Assembly (NCBI GenBank): GCA_044507065.1
Contig: JBIQJY010000012.1
Location: 1-64,000, forward strand
Source of the DNA: SCN-69-37 sp044507065
Lineage (GTDB): Bacteria > Acidobacteriota > Vicinamibacteria > Vicinamibacterales > SCN-69-37
Length of the DNA: 64,000 nucleotides
Direction: 5' to 3'
Shown: positions 42,963 to 52,100 of the stretch, in pieces
How the letters are laid out: the number at the start of each line of letters is the position of its first letter
How positions within the stretch are numbered: the stretch's first letter is position 1
Made by a program: the position numbers and the translations under genes
The notes under the pieces: generated by a model
Database searches by the model: none
Seen by the model: the letters and a program-made list of their open reading frames with translations, nothing else
Told to the model about the DNA's origin: nothing

Positions 42963-43001
42963 TCTACTGATGACGCCTAGCCATCTACTGATGACTCCTA
43001 C
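42960..43001. repeat. 21-bp tandem duplication
   Basis: CCATCTACTGATGAC followed by GCCTAG repeats as CCATCTACTGATGAC with TCCTAC. The second copy covers the stop codon (TAG, 42998-43000 on the minus strand) of the HEAT-like gene. Confidence 0.8.
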
Positions 43002-44053
43002 GGCCGCAGGCGACGCCTCTTCGGCGCAATGGCGACGAGGGGGCCGGCCGCCGGGAGGCGACCCAGTAGCCGGACGAACACGGGATCCGCGCGGGTCAGC
43101 GCCTTGCGGTTGACGATGCTTCGTACGGCAAGCTCCAGCTGGTCACGTAACCAGCGGTCGGTACCGGCCGCCACCCATCGCGCCGCCAACCCGTCGAGAC
43201 AGTTCTCGTCGCCCACTTTCATCGCCGCAGCAAGGAAATCCACCGTCACCGGGGCCTCGGCCTCTTCGAGGGTTTCGCGCAGGTCGTAGAGCGCAACCTG
43301 GCTGTCGCGGTCGCCGAGCGCCCGATGGACCTGTCCGCGGATGAGACGCCACGCCGCGCGGCGGTCGTCGTGGCCAGCCTCGGCTTCCCGCTGTTCGCGT
43401 GCTCGAACCAGCTCGATGACCCGCCGGAGATCGGTGACGGGGGCAGTGCTGCCGGCCGCGTCGATGAGTGCGGACATGGCGGCCGGCGAGTCAGGGAGCT
43501 GGCCGTCAGCGAGCACATCCGCAAGGGTGGCGTCCCGCTGGCGGCGCGTGGCGCGGCCGCGGGCCGCCAGCGCCGGGTCGGCGTCGGACGCGACGGCTTC
43601 GAGAATCGGCCGCAGCAGGGGCTCTGGCAATCCGGAGAGGGCATCGATCGCCGCGCGCCGCCGCTCCACGGGAGCGGCGGCCCACAGCGCGATTCGGGTG
43701 AGGTGCTCGAGCGCCGTCGTCGCGGCCGTTTCGTCCTCCCGCTCGTCGAGCATGGTGCGCAGCACGTCGATGCCCTCGAGGGCGAGGGCATCGACCGGGC
43801 CGGCGAGCGTCGCCACGGCTGCGTCTGCGGCCGCGGCGTGCGCGCCGCCAATACCCGCCAGTGTGCGCAGCGCGGCCACACGCGCATCGGCGGCGGCCTC
43901 GTCGGCCGCAACAAGCGCTCGCAGCGGTTGGACGGCGGCCTGTCCGGCAATCGTCAGACGCGCCGCGGCGCTTTCGCGGCGCGCCGCGTCGGCGCTCGAC
44001 AGGTCATCGATGAGCTTCGTCAGGTTCGGGCGGCGGGGGCGTGGTCCGGGCAT
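42998..44053 (-). CDS. HEAT-repeat-like protein
   Basis: The 351-residue alanine/arginine-rich protein is predicted to be all-helical. Units such as RRESAAARLTIAGQAAVQPL, DARVAALRTLAGIGGAHAA and RRAAIDALSGLPEPLLRPIL have HEAT/ARM-type spacing. There is no signal peptide and no catalytic motif, so it is probably a cytoplasmic interaction scaffold of unknown role. A perfect TATAAT (44073-44068) lies 14 bases before the ATG, so the transcript would have a very short leader. Its 3' end overlaps a tandem duplication. Confidence 0.65.
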   Translation of the reverse strand: MPGPRPRRPNLTKLIDDLSSADAARRESAAARLTIAGQAAVQPLRALVAADEAAADARVAALRTLAGIGGAHAAAADAAVATLAGPVDALALEGIDVLRTMLDEREDETAATTALEHLTRIALWAAAPVERRRAAIDALSGLPEPLLRPILEAVASDADPALAARGRATRRQRDATLADVLADGQLPDSPAAMSALIDAAGSTAPVTDLRRVIELVRAREQREAEAGHDDRRAAWRLIRGQVHRALGDRDSQVALYDLRETLEEAEAPVTVDFLAAAMKVGDENCLDGLAARWVAAGTDRWLRDQLELAVRSIVNRKALTRADPVFVRLLGRLPAAGPLVAIAPKRRRLRP

Positions 44054-44067
44054 GTGGCGCTGCGCGG

Positions 44068-44073
44068 ATTATA
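44068..44073 (-). promoter_or_regulatory. -10 box of the HEAT-like gene
   Basis: TATAAT on the minus strand ends 14 bases before the ATG. The -35 region (TTCGCA at 16-base spacing) is weak. The expected leader is only about seven bases. Confidence 0.45.
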
Positions 44074-44107
44074 GGCGCCAGGGGGACGGTGCGAATTGCG
44101 CCGGCGC

Positions 44108-44148
44108 AGAAAAACAAAGGGGGAAGACTCGTGTGAGTCTTCCCCCTT
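44108..44148 (-). terminator. rho-independent terminator of the OmpA-family gene
   Basis: AAGGGGGAAGACTC (44117-44130) and GAGTCTTCCCCCTT (44135-44148) form a perfect 14-base-pair stem with a GTGT loop. Reading on the minus strand it is followed by TTGTTTTTC. This is the clearest intrinsic terminator in the window. Confidence 0.92.
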
Positions 44149-44171
44149 GATGGGTAGTGCGTGTCGTGCGG

Positions 44172-45935
44172 CTACTGCAGGCGCACGGTCAGAGCCGCGC
44201 GGCGGTTGAGCCGGCGGGTCTCTTCACGGGCGTTGTCGTGCTTGGGCCGCTCCTCGCCGAAGCTGACCGTCTGCAGCCGATCGGCCGAAACGCCGCGGCT
44301 GATGAGGTAGTCGCGGACCGACGTCGCACGTCGCTCGCCCAGCGCCAGGTTGTACTCGGCCGTCCCGATGTTGCAGGTATGGCCTTCGACAGTCAGGCGC
44401 AGGGCGGTGTTCGCATTGAGTGCCGCCACCGCATCGTCGAGGACCTTGAGCGCGTCCGGACGGATGTTGAAGCGGTCGAACTCGAAGTGCACGTCTTCGA
44501 AGACGTACTCGCGAGGCTGCACGACGTTGATCGTGGTCGTCGCGTTGGCGGTACCGCCGCGGCCATCGTTGACTGTCACGCCGATTGCGACCGGACCCGG
44601 CTGGTTCGGCGCCGTCCACGGCGACTGACGGGTCGTCGGGCTGGCGACAGTGCCCGAGGCCGGCTTCCACTGATACGTCAGCGGATCGCCATCGGGATCC
44701 TGCGCGTCGGCGGTCACGGTGGCCGTGCGGCCGACTTCCACTTCACAGGGCTCACACGAAGCGGTCACGGTCGGCGGGCGATTGGCCGCTGCGGGAGCGG
44801 GCGGAGCCACCTGGGGCGCCGGCGGCGGCGGAGCAGGGCGCCGCGCCGCAGCGTTCTGGTGACGTCCACCGGGGTGCCAGCCGATGCGGACCTGAAGACC
44901 CTTGTCATCCTTGAACGACGAGTCGTCGAACGTAGGCTGCGTGCAGACCAGGCCCGGAGGGCACTCGATGGCCGCCGAGTCGCGGCCGCTCATCGAGACG
45001 TTCCACGTGACGCCGGCACCGACGAAGAAGCCGTTCGACCCCTGCCAGGTCACACCGAGAGCGGCGATAGCGGGGTTGCGGATCCGCGTGCTCACGGGCA
45101 CGAACGAGCCGTCGGTTCCGACCAGCCCGGCGGGCGCGGTAATCGTGTCGTTGAAGTACGCCTCGCCAAACAGTTCGGTGGTCACGCGGAAGCCCGCGCT
45201 GTAGCGCTGCGGGAACGACGCGCCAACGCCCCAGCGGAGACCGTTGGTCAGCTCATAGCCGTCCGGGTTGCCGCGCATCATCAGACCGCCGTACCCCGAA
45301 ACTTCCACGGCCGGATTGAAATGCGAAACGATCGCGTCGATCTGGAAGTCCGTGGCGCCGCTCGAAACGCCCGCGTCATCGTCGCCGACAGGCAGCTTCA
45401 CCGCCGCACGCACGGCCAGGGCGGCCGGCGCGTTGGGCAGGAGATTGACCTTGCCGCCGACCCACAGGTCGCCAAGCTTGCTGCCGGACCACTCGCTGCG
45501 CATCTGCGGCGCATTGACCACGATGCCGCCGCCGGTGCCGGCGTCGACGCCATCGGGTGTGCTCGTGAAGAAGAGCGGCCGGGTGTCGCGGTCGATGCGG
45601 TTGATGGTCTGGAACGACCCGAAGATCTCGGCCACGCCGCCAAGACCGTAGGCGAAGTTGACCGGGAAGCTCGAGATGTCCGAGAAGCCCTGTCCGTCGT
45701 CGTAGTTGGTGCGATAGAGCGAGACGGACCACTGCCGGTCGGACAGCACGGTTCCAGTCGGAACGAACCAGATGCCGGTCGTGCCGGAAGCTGACGAGAA
45801 GGCGGGACGGTGTTCGTAATCCGAGTCGTCCGCAGGAGCGGCCGTATCGGGCGTCTGGGAAGGTTGGGCGAGGGCCGCGGCCGGCGCCAACGCGAGGGCC
45901 AGGGCCATGATGCTCATTCCGACCAGTCGTCTCAT
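44172..45935 (-). CDS. outer-membrane barrel protein with Ig/PKD-like and OmpA domains
   Basis: From ATG 45935 the protein has 587 residues. A signal peptide (MSIMALALALAPAAALAQ) is followed by a region of about 350 residues with barrel-like alternation (SFPVNFAYGLGGVAEIFGSF). Next come a proline-rich linker (RRPAPPPPAPQVAPPAPA) and a PKD/Ig-like module (PPTVTASCEPCEVEVGRTAT, QDPDGDPLTYQW). The C-terminal OmpA domain has FDRFNIRPDALKVLDDA, VEGHTCNIGTAEYNLALGER and a conserved RRA ending, and should bind peptidoglycan. A TTG at 45992 is a weaker possible start. It has its own promoter and terminator. Confidence 0.88.
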   Translation of the reverse strand: MRRLVGMSIMALALALAPAAALAQPSQTPDTAAPADDSDYEHRPAFSSASGTTGIWFVPTGTVLSDRQWSVSLYRTNYDDGQGFSDISSFPVNFAYGLGGVAEIFGSFQTINRIDRDTRPLFFTSTPDGVDAGTGGGIVVNAPQMRSEWSGSKLGDLWVGGKVNLLPNAPAALAVRAAVKLPVGDDDAGVSSGATDFQIDAIVSHFNPAVEVSGYGGLMMRGNPDGYELTNGLRWGVGASFPQRYSAGFRVTTELFGEAYFNDTITAPAGLVGTDGSFVPVSTRIRNPAIAALGVTWQGSNGFFVGAGVTWNVSMSGRDSAAIECPPGLVCTQPTFDDSSFKDDKGLQVRIGWHPGGRHQNAAARRPAPPPPAPQVAPPAPAAANRPPTVTASCEPCEVEVGRTATVTADAQDPDGDPLTYQWKPASGTVASPTTRQSPWTAPNQPGPVAIGVTVNDGRGGTANATTTINVVQPREYVFEDVHFEFDRFNIRPDALKVLDDAVAALNANTALRLTVEGHTCNIGTAEYNLALGERRATSVRDYLISRGVSADRLQTVSFGEERPKHDNAREETRRLNRRAALTVRLQ

Positions 45936-46021
45936 AGGAAGTATCCGTGGGAAAAGGGGGTTCACTGTGCGCACGTATTGGCTAGGATGCAACTCCCGGG
46001 CCGCGCCGCTGGGGTTCGGCT

Positions 46022-46050
46022 ATCGTACGACCGCAGCCGCCACAAGTCAA
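46022..46050 (-). promoter_or_regulatory. promoter of the OmpA-family gene
   Basis: On the minus strand TTGACT (46050-46045), a 17-base spacer and TACGAT (46027-46022) make the best sigma-70-type promoter in the window. The start would be near 46015, giving an untranslated leader of about 80 bases. Confidence 0.75.
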
Positions 46051-46114
46051 CGCGAGTGGGGGAGTTGGGGGCCGTCTTCGCTTCCTGTTTGCCCGTTCGG
46101 CACGGGGAACGGGT

Positions 46115-46120
46115 TATACT
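46115..46120 (+). promoter_or_regulatory. -10 box of tatA
   Basis: TATACT lies 33 bases before the tatA ATG. TTGCCC (46089-46094) is 20 bases upstream, which is longer than ideal. AAGGAAG (46141-46147) is a good ribosome-binding site six bases before the start. Confidence 0.45.
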
Positions 46121-46153
46121 CGAAAGGTCTCTAAGTTAGTAAGGAAGTGGCCA

Positions 46154-46462
46154 ATGGGACCTTTAGGACTGCCCGAGCTCGTCGTCATCTTCGTCGTGGC
46201 CCTGCTGGTGTTCGGACCGCGGAAATTGCCGGAACTCGGCCGCTCGCTGGGCAAGAGTCTGTCGGAGTTCAAGCGCGCGTCGAACGAACTGCGCAGCACG
46301 CTCGACGATGAAATTCGCCTCGAAGACCGCCGCGCCGCCGCGAGCCAGCCGTCGACGACCGCTACGCCGCTCGGCGACGATGGGGGCACCGGGGACGTGG
46401 TCAATCCGGACGTGACGCCGGAGCCGACCGGCGCCGTGCCGCGCGGCGAACAGCACGCCTGA
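46154..46462 (+). CDS. tatA: Tat translocase subunit TatA
   Basis: TatA forms the protein-conducting element that exports folded proteins. It has 102 residues. The single membrane helix PELVVIFVVALLVFG is followed by the FGPRKLPELGRSLGKSLSEF amphipathic-helix hinge, then an acidic and polar tail. Only one TatA/B-type gene is adjacent to tatC, so this protein may serve both functions, as in Gram-positive bacteria, unless a tatB lies elsewhere. Confidence 0.93.
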   Translation: MGPLGLPELVVIFVVALLVFGPRKLPELGRSLGKSLSEFKRASNELRSTLDDEIRLEDRRAAASQPSTTATPLGDDGGTGDVVNPDVTPEPTGAVPRGEQHA

Positions 46463-46490
46463 GGCTCGACGCGCCCATCCTTCCGCTTCC

Positions 46491-47282
46491 ATGAGTTCCG
46501 ATTCCACCGGCACCGGCGTGCTCGACGACGCCTACGAGGAGGCCGTCGACGATCGCTCGAGGATGAGCTTCCTCGAGCACCTCGACGAACTGCGCACGCG
46601 GCTGCTCTATTGCGTGTACGCGCTGACCGTCTGCTGCGGGGTGTCACTCTTCTTCTGGGAGCCCCTCTTCGCGTACTTCATCGAGTACTTCTCCGAGAAC
46701 GGTGGCCAGCTCGTCTATACGCAGCCGATGGCGGGCTTCATGTTCAGCATCAAGCTGTCGGCACTGGCGGGTCTGCTGGTCGCCTCGCCGGTGCTGTTCA
46801 CGCAACTCTGGCTGTTTGTCGCTCCCGGGTTGTACGCGCGCGAGAAGAAGGTCGTCATCCCGTTCGTCTTCTGCGCGTCGGTACTCTTCGTCGGCGGTGC
46901 GTACTTCGGCCACGTCATTGCCTACCCGTCGATGTGGCGGTTCTTCGCGAGCTACGCACAGGGACCGTTGGCCTACATGCCGGCGCTCGACTACAGCTTC
47001 TCGCTGTACGTCAGGACGATTCTCGGGCTCGGTCTCGTCTTCCAGATGCCGATGCTGGTGTTCTTCCTGGCGCGGTTCGGTGTCGTCTCGGCCGGGTTCA
47101 TGATTCGCAAGTTCAAGTACGCGGTGCTGATCATCGTCGTGGTTGCGGCCGTCATCACCCCGAGCGCTGACATCCCGACACTGGTCATCTTCTCTGGACC
47201 GATGCTGGCGCTCTACATCCTCAGCATCGGCGTGGCATGGCTGTTTGGAAAGAAGAGGCCGGCAGGCGAGGCCGGTCGGTGA
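46491..47282 (+). CDS. tatC: Tat translocase subunit TatC
   Basis: TatC recognises twin-arginine signal peptides in the inner membrane. It has 263 residues with six membrane segments. SFLEHLDELRTRLLY at the N-terminus is the family signature with the functional glutamate, and TQPMAGFMFSIKLSALAGLL and ALDYSFSLYVRTILGLGLVF follow. A 29-residue polar N-terminal extension precedes it. The stop overlaps the region of the next start, so tatA, tatC and the protease gene are likely one operon. Confidence 0.95.
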   Translation: MSSDSTGTGVLDDAYEEAVDDRSRMSFLEHLDELRTRLLYCVYALTVCCGVSLFFWEPLFAYFIEYFSENGGQLVYTQPMAGFMFSIKLSALAGLLVASPVLFTQLWLFVAPGLYAREKKVVIPFVFCASVLFVGGAYFGHVIAYPSMWRFFASYAQGPLAYMPALDYSFSLYVRTILGLGLVFQMPMLVFFLARFGVVSAGFMIRKFKYAVLIIVVVAAVITPSADIPTLVIFSGPMLALYILSIGVAWLFGKKRPAGEAGR

Positions 47283-47293
47283 GGACGAAGCGC

Positions 47294-48979
47294 ATGCGAT
47301 ACCTTCCGGTTCCCTCGGCGGCTGTCGTGGCGGGCACGGCCGTGGTTCTCGGCATCGTGCTGGGGTCGACGACCGCTCACATGCAGGACCGGACGTCGGC
47401 ACGCACGCGCGTCTACACCGCCGCGCTTGCGGCAATCGAAACCGACTACGTCGAGCCGATGCCCGAGGTCTGCTCGCCGTCGACGGTCTGCGGCGCCGAA
47501 CTGCTGATTTACGGGTCGATTGACGGCATGCTGCGGACACTCGATCCGCATTCGAGCTACTTCCCGCCGCGAGACTTCGCGCGGATGCGCGAACGGCAGG
47601 AAGGGCGCTACTTCGGCATCGGCATCCAGATTCAGCAGGATCCGGCCACCCAGGACGTCACCGTGACGTCGCTCTTCGAGGGGTCCCCCGCCTATCGCGC
47701 CGGCATCCGGCGCGGCGACGTCATCGCCGGCGTGGGCGAGGAGATGGCGAAGGACTGGGTGCTCGACGACGTCGTCAACCGCGTGAAGGGGCCGAAGGGA
47801 ACGACCGTCGACCTCAAGATCCGGAGGCCGGGGCTCGACCAGCTGCTCGAGCTCACCGTCGCGCGCGACGAGATCCAGATCCCCAGCCTGCGCACCGCGT
47901 TCATGATCGAGCCGGGCACCGGCTACGTACGACTGCAGGATTTCTCGGAGACCACCAACGAGGAACTCGGCCGGGCGCTCGAGTCGCTGACGGCGCAAGG
48001 CATGGAGCGGCTGGTCCTCGACCTGCGCGACAACCACGGCGGACCGCTCGACCAGGCTATTGCCGTCTCGAATCGATTCCTCTATCGCGGCCAGGTGATC
48101 GTGTCGACGCGCGGCCGCGTGCGCAATTCGGACGAGGTCTATCGCGCCACCCGCCAGGGTGATTACACAGACGTCCCGCTTGTCGTCGTCGTGAATCGCG
48201 AGAGCGCCAGTGCCGCCGAGATCGTCACGGGCGCCATCCAGGATCACGACCGCGGCGTCATCGTCGGCGAGACCACGTTCGGCAAGGCGCTCGTCCAGTC
48301 GGTCTATCCGATCGCCAACGGGGCCGGCCTGGCGTTGACCACCGGGCGGTACTACACGCCGAGCGGCCGGATGATCCAGCGGCCCTGGGACAGCAGCTTC
48401 GACGAGTACATCTACGGCCAGCGCGGCGCCTCGCTCTCGCGCGAGACCAATCCCGCCGACCGCAAGCTTACCGATGGCGGGCGCGAGGTGTACAGCGGCG
48501 GCGGCATCGATCCGGATCATTTCGTGGCCGGCCCCGTCGAGGGGTTCAACCCGACCCGCTTCTCGCGGTCGCTCGGGGGCGGCTTCGTGGAGTTCGCCGA
48601 GCGCTTTACCAGGGAAGGTGACACGCGTCCGGGTGCCCGTTCGGCCGCTACCTACCAGGTGGCGCCCGGCTGGGAGCTCACCGACGAAATGGTGGACGAG
48701 TTCCGGAGCTACCTCATCGACAGGGGGGTGACGATCGACGAGGCGGCATTTGCCGCGGACCTCGACTTCATCAAGGCGCGGATCCACTTCGAGGTCGACA
48801 CCGACCTGTTCGGCGTCGAGGAAGCCCGACGCTACATCTCGAAGGTCGATCCGCAGCTGCAGGCCGCGCTGCTGTTCTTCGAAGAGGCCAGCGTGCTGCT
48901 CGACCAGGCCCGCGCGCGGGCGGAAGGGCGCAGCCCCCTGGCGTCCGTCACGACCCCGGACAGGACTGTTACGCGATAG
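47294..48979 (+). CDS. carboxyl-terminal processing protease (S41, CtpA-like)
   Basis: The 561-residue protease is anchored or exported by an N-terminal hydrophobic segment (VPSAAVVAGTAVVLGIVLGS). ATG 47294 has GAGG upstream. GTG 47279, overlapping the tatC stop, is an alternative. A PDZ domain (GIGIQIQQDPATQDVTVTSL, GSPAYRAGIRRGDVIAGVG) lies around residues 100-190. The catalytic serine is in NRESASAAEIVTGAI (near 305) and the lysine in TTFGKALVQS (near 330). The last 150 residues form an extra helical region. Periplasmic C-terminal processing is the expected role. Confidence 0.9.
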   Translation: MRYLPVPSAAVVAGTAVVLGIVLGSTTAHMQDRTSARTRVYTAALAAIETDYVEPMPEVCSPSTVCGAELLIYGSIDGMLRTLDPHSSYFPPRDFARMRERQEGRYFGIGIQIQQDPATQDVTVTSLFEGSPAYRAGIRRGDVIAGVGEEMAKDWVLDDVVNRVKGPKGTTVDLKIRRPGLDQLLELTVARDEIQIPSLRTAFMIEPGTGYVRLQDFSETTNEELGRALESLTAQGMERLVLDLRDNHGGPLDQAIAVSNRFLYRGQVIVSTRGRVRNSDEVYRATRQGDYTDVPLVVVVNRESASAAEIVTGAIQDHDRGVIVGETTFGKALVQSVYPIANGAGLALTTGRYYTPSGRMIQRPWDSSFDEYIYGQRGASLSRETNPADRKLTDGGREVYSGGGIDPDHFVAGPVEGFNPTRFSRSLGGGFVEFAERFTREGDTRPGARSAATYQVAPGWELTDEMVDEFRSYLIDRGVTIDEAAFAADLDFIKARIHFEVDTDLFGVEEARRYISKVDPQLQAALLFFEEASVLLDQARARAEGRSPLASVTTPDRTVTR

Positions 48980-49011
48980 CTTGTCCCTATATCTTGTGGC
49001 CCGGTTTTCGC

Positions 49012-49040
49012 TTGCCCCGACAAATGGTGCTTGCTAGACT
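49012..49040 (+). promoter_or_regulatory. promoter of smc
   Basis: TTGCCC (49012-49017), a 17-base spacer and TAGACT (49035-49040) form a sigma-70-like promoter. The start near 49047 leaves a leader of about 87 bases before the smc ATG. The -35 hexamer is the same as in the transglycosylase promoter. Confidence 0.55.
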
Positions 49041-49133
49041 GGCGCCTGTCCTTAGTCTCCAGCCGCTCACGCATGACCCGCGTTTGCGCCGCATGCGGTC
49101 GGGCGGCTGTTTTTCCGTCCGGGAACGCCCTGA

Positions 49134-52100
49134 ATGCGACTGTCCAGACTGCATATTGCCGGCTTCAAGAGTTTTGCGGAGCGCGCCGAACTGGGCTTTG
49201 ACCATGGCGTGACCGCCATTGTCGGGCCCAACGGCTGCGGCAAGAGCAACGTCGTCGACGCGATTACCTGGGTGCTCGGGGAACAGAGCGCCAAGAGCCT
49301 GCGCGGCGAGCGCATGGAAGACGTCATTTTCAGCGGCAGCGATGCTCGCAAGCCGACGTCGGCCGCCGAAGTCCGGCTGAAGTTCACCCAGGTACGCCAG
49401 GCCATGGCGGCGCGCGCCGAGGACGAGGACCTCGGCACCGACGCCGACCCCCTGCTCGACGAGCAGCCCGTGATCTCGCGCGATGTCGAGATCGGCCGTC
49501 GCTTGTACCGGTCGGGCGAGAGCGAATACCTCATCGACGGCGAGGTGTGCCGCCTGCGCGACATCCACGATCTGCTGATGGACTCCGGGCTCGGCGTCAA
49601 GGCCTATGCCGTCATCGAGCAGGGAAAGATCGGCCAGATACTGTCGTCGCGGCCCGCCGAGCGCCGGATGCTCATCGAGGAGGCGGCCGGCGTCACGAAA
49701 TACAAGGCGCGCCGTCGTTCAGCCGAACTGAAGCTCGAGGCCGCCGAGCACAACCTCACCCGCGTCGACGACGTGATTTTCGAGGTGGAGAAGCAGCGCG
49801 GGGCGCTCAAGCGTCAGGCGGCGCGCGCGCGGCGCTACAAGCACCTGCGCGAGGAACTGCGCAAGTGGGAGCAGGTGCAGTTCGCGCGGCGGCACCAGGC
49901 GCTGAGCCAGGAAATTCTCGAGGCCGACCATCGGCTGGAGCAGGTGCGCGCCAGCGAGGCCGGGGCCTCGGCGCGCGTGGCCCAACTCGAGACGGCACTC
50001 GAATCGCTGCGTCTCGCCCTGACGACGGCCGAGGCGGCGGCGAAGGATGCCCGGGATCAGGCGCATGCGCGTGAACTGGCGATCGGCCGCCGGCAGCAGC
50101 AGATCGAGTTCGATCGCCAGCAGGTGCGCGAACTCGGGCAGCAGTCCGAGGCGTTCGCCATGGAAGCCGAGTCGCTCGAGCAGCGACGCGGACCGGCCGG
50201 CGCGGCGCTCGCCGCGCAGCGTGACGCGGCGGCCGGCGCACGGGCGACGCTTGCCGACGCGGCCGAGCGCGTGGCCGAGTGCGAGGGCGAGTATCGCCGG
50301 GCGCTGAGCGAAGTGCAGGGGGTCGAACAGGCGGCCGATGAGACCCGCGCCGCGGTCATGGCCGCAGCCACGACACTGTCGGCGCTCTCGCAGGCGCGCG
50401 ATCACGCGGCTGCCGCGCGCGACCGCGTGGCAGCCGAGCGGGAGCGGCTCGACCTCGAAGCGCGCGAACTCGATGCCGAGGCTGCGCGTCTCGGCGGCGC
50501 GTTCGAGGAGACGACCGAAACGCTCGCGCGGCAGCGCGCGGCGCTGGAGGAAACGGTCGAGCGGCGTACTGCGGCCGAGGCCGCACTCCAGAGCGCCCGC
50601 GCGGATCGCGAACGCGTGGCCAGCGACCGGGCGGCGCGTGAGCGCGACCTCGCGGCGTGCGAGGCGCGGCTGCGCTCGCTCGAGCAGCTCGAGGCCAGGC
50701 GTGCCACGTATGGCGATGCGGCGCGTCTGCTGTTGGCCGACGAGCGGGACGCTGTGCAGCACTTCGGCGCGGTGGCCGATCACGTCCAGGTGGAACGTTC
50801 GTTCGAGCGTGCCGTCGATGCGCTTCTGGGGGACCTGCTGCAGCACGTGATCGTGCAGCGTGCGGCGGACGCCGTCGCGGGTCTTGCCTTCGTGGCGGCA
50901 CGCGAAGCCGGCCGGTGTGGCTTTGTCGTGCTCGACGAGTTGGCCGCATCCGGAACGGCGCCTGTCGCGCCACACGCACCGCCCGGCGCGTACGCCCTCG
51001 CCGACATCGTCCGGACCACGGGCCCGCATGGCGAGGCGTTGCGCCGGCTGCTCGACGATGCCTGGGTGGTCGAGTCCTACGACGCGGCGCGCGCGCTGGC
51101 TCATGTCGTGCCGGGTCGGATTGCGACCATGGCCGGCGAAGTCCTCGGCGCCCCATGGCTGGTCGAGGGCGGGGCCCGTGAGGATTCGCGCGGCATCCTC
51201 GAGACCCGTGCGGAGATCGAGGAGCTGCGGAGCCAGGCCGAGGCCGTGGCTGGCGCTGTCGATGCGCTGTCGGCCGAACTTGCCGATATCGACGACCGGG
51301 TCGCCGCGCAACAGTCGATGATTGCCTCGCTCGTAGCCGGCCAGCACTCCTCGGAGAAGGACATCGTCGGTCTCGAGGCACAGCTGGCGCGGACGCGGGA
51401 CGAGCGCGATCGGGCGGGCCGGCGACGCGACATGGTGGCGACCGAACGCGAGCGCACGGCCGCTGAACACGACGCGACCGAGCGGCGTCGCGAGGAGGCA
51501 ATTGCGGCGATCGCCGCGCACGAAGTGCAGATGCGCGAGGCCGAAGACGGACTCGGCGGGGTGCTGGCGCGGCTCCAGCAGTCGCGCGAAACGGCCGAGG
51601 CGGCCATGCAGCGCGTGACGGCCATGCGGACCGAGCAGGCGACCCTCATCGAACGTGCGTCGGGACTCGAGGCTGACGTCGCCCGGCTCGAAGCCGCCGC
51701 CCGCGAGCTCGACGAGCGCATCGAAGGCCGTCGCGCCGACCTGGCGCGCCTCGAGGCTCGGAATACGGAACTCCGCGCGTCGATTGCCGCCAATGAGACG
51801 GCGCTCGACGATGACGTGCGCGCCCTCGACAGTCTCCGTGCCGCGGTCGTCACGAGCGACGAGCAGGTCGGGACGCTCCGAGGGAACTTCGAGGTCGGCG
51901 ATCGCGACATCCGGACCGCGCGTCACGAGCTCGACGCCGTCAAGGCCGAGGTGATGCGGTTCGAGGTGGCGCGCGCGAAGGCGGCCTCGGACATGGCGCA
52001 CCTGGCCGAGACCTGCCACGAGGCCGTGGGGCTCTCGCTCGACGAGGTGACCGAGGCCGTCGCGCGACTGCAGGCGGCCGGCGAACTGAAGGCGCCCGCC

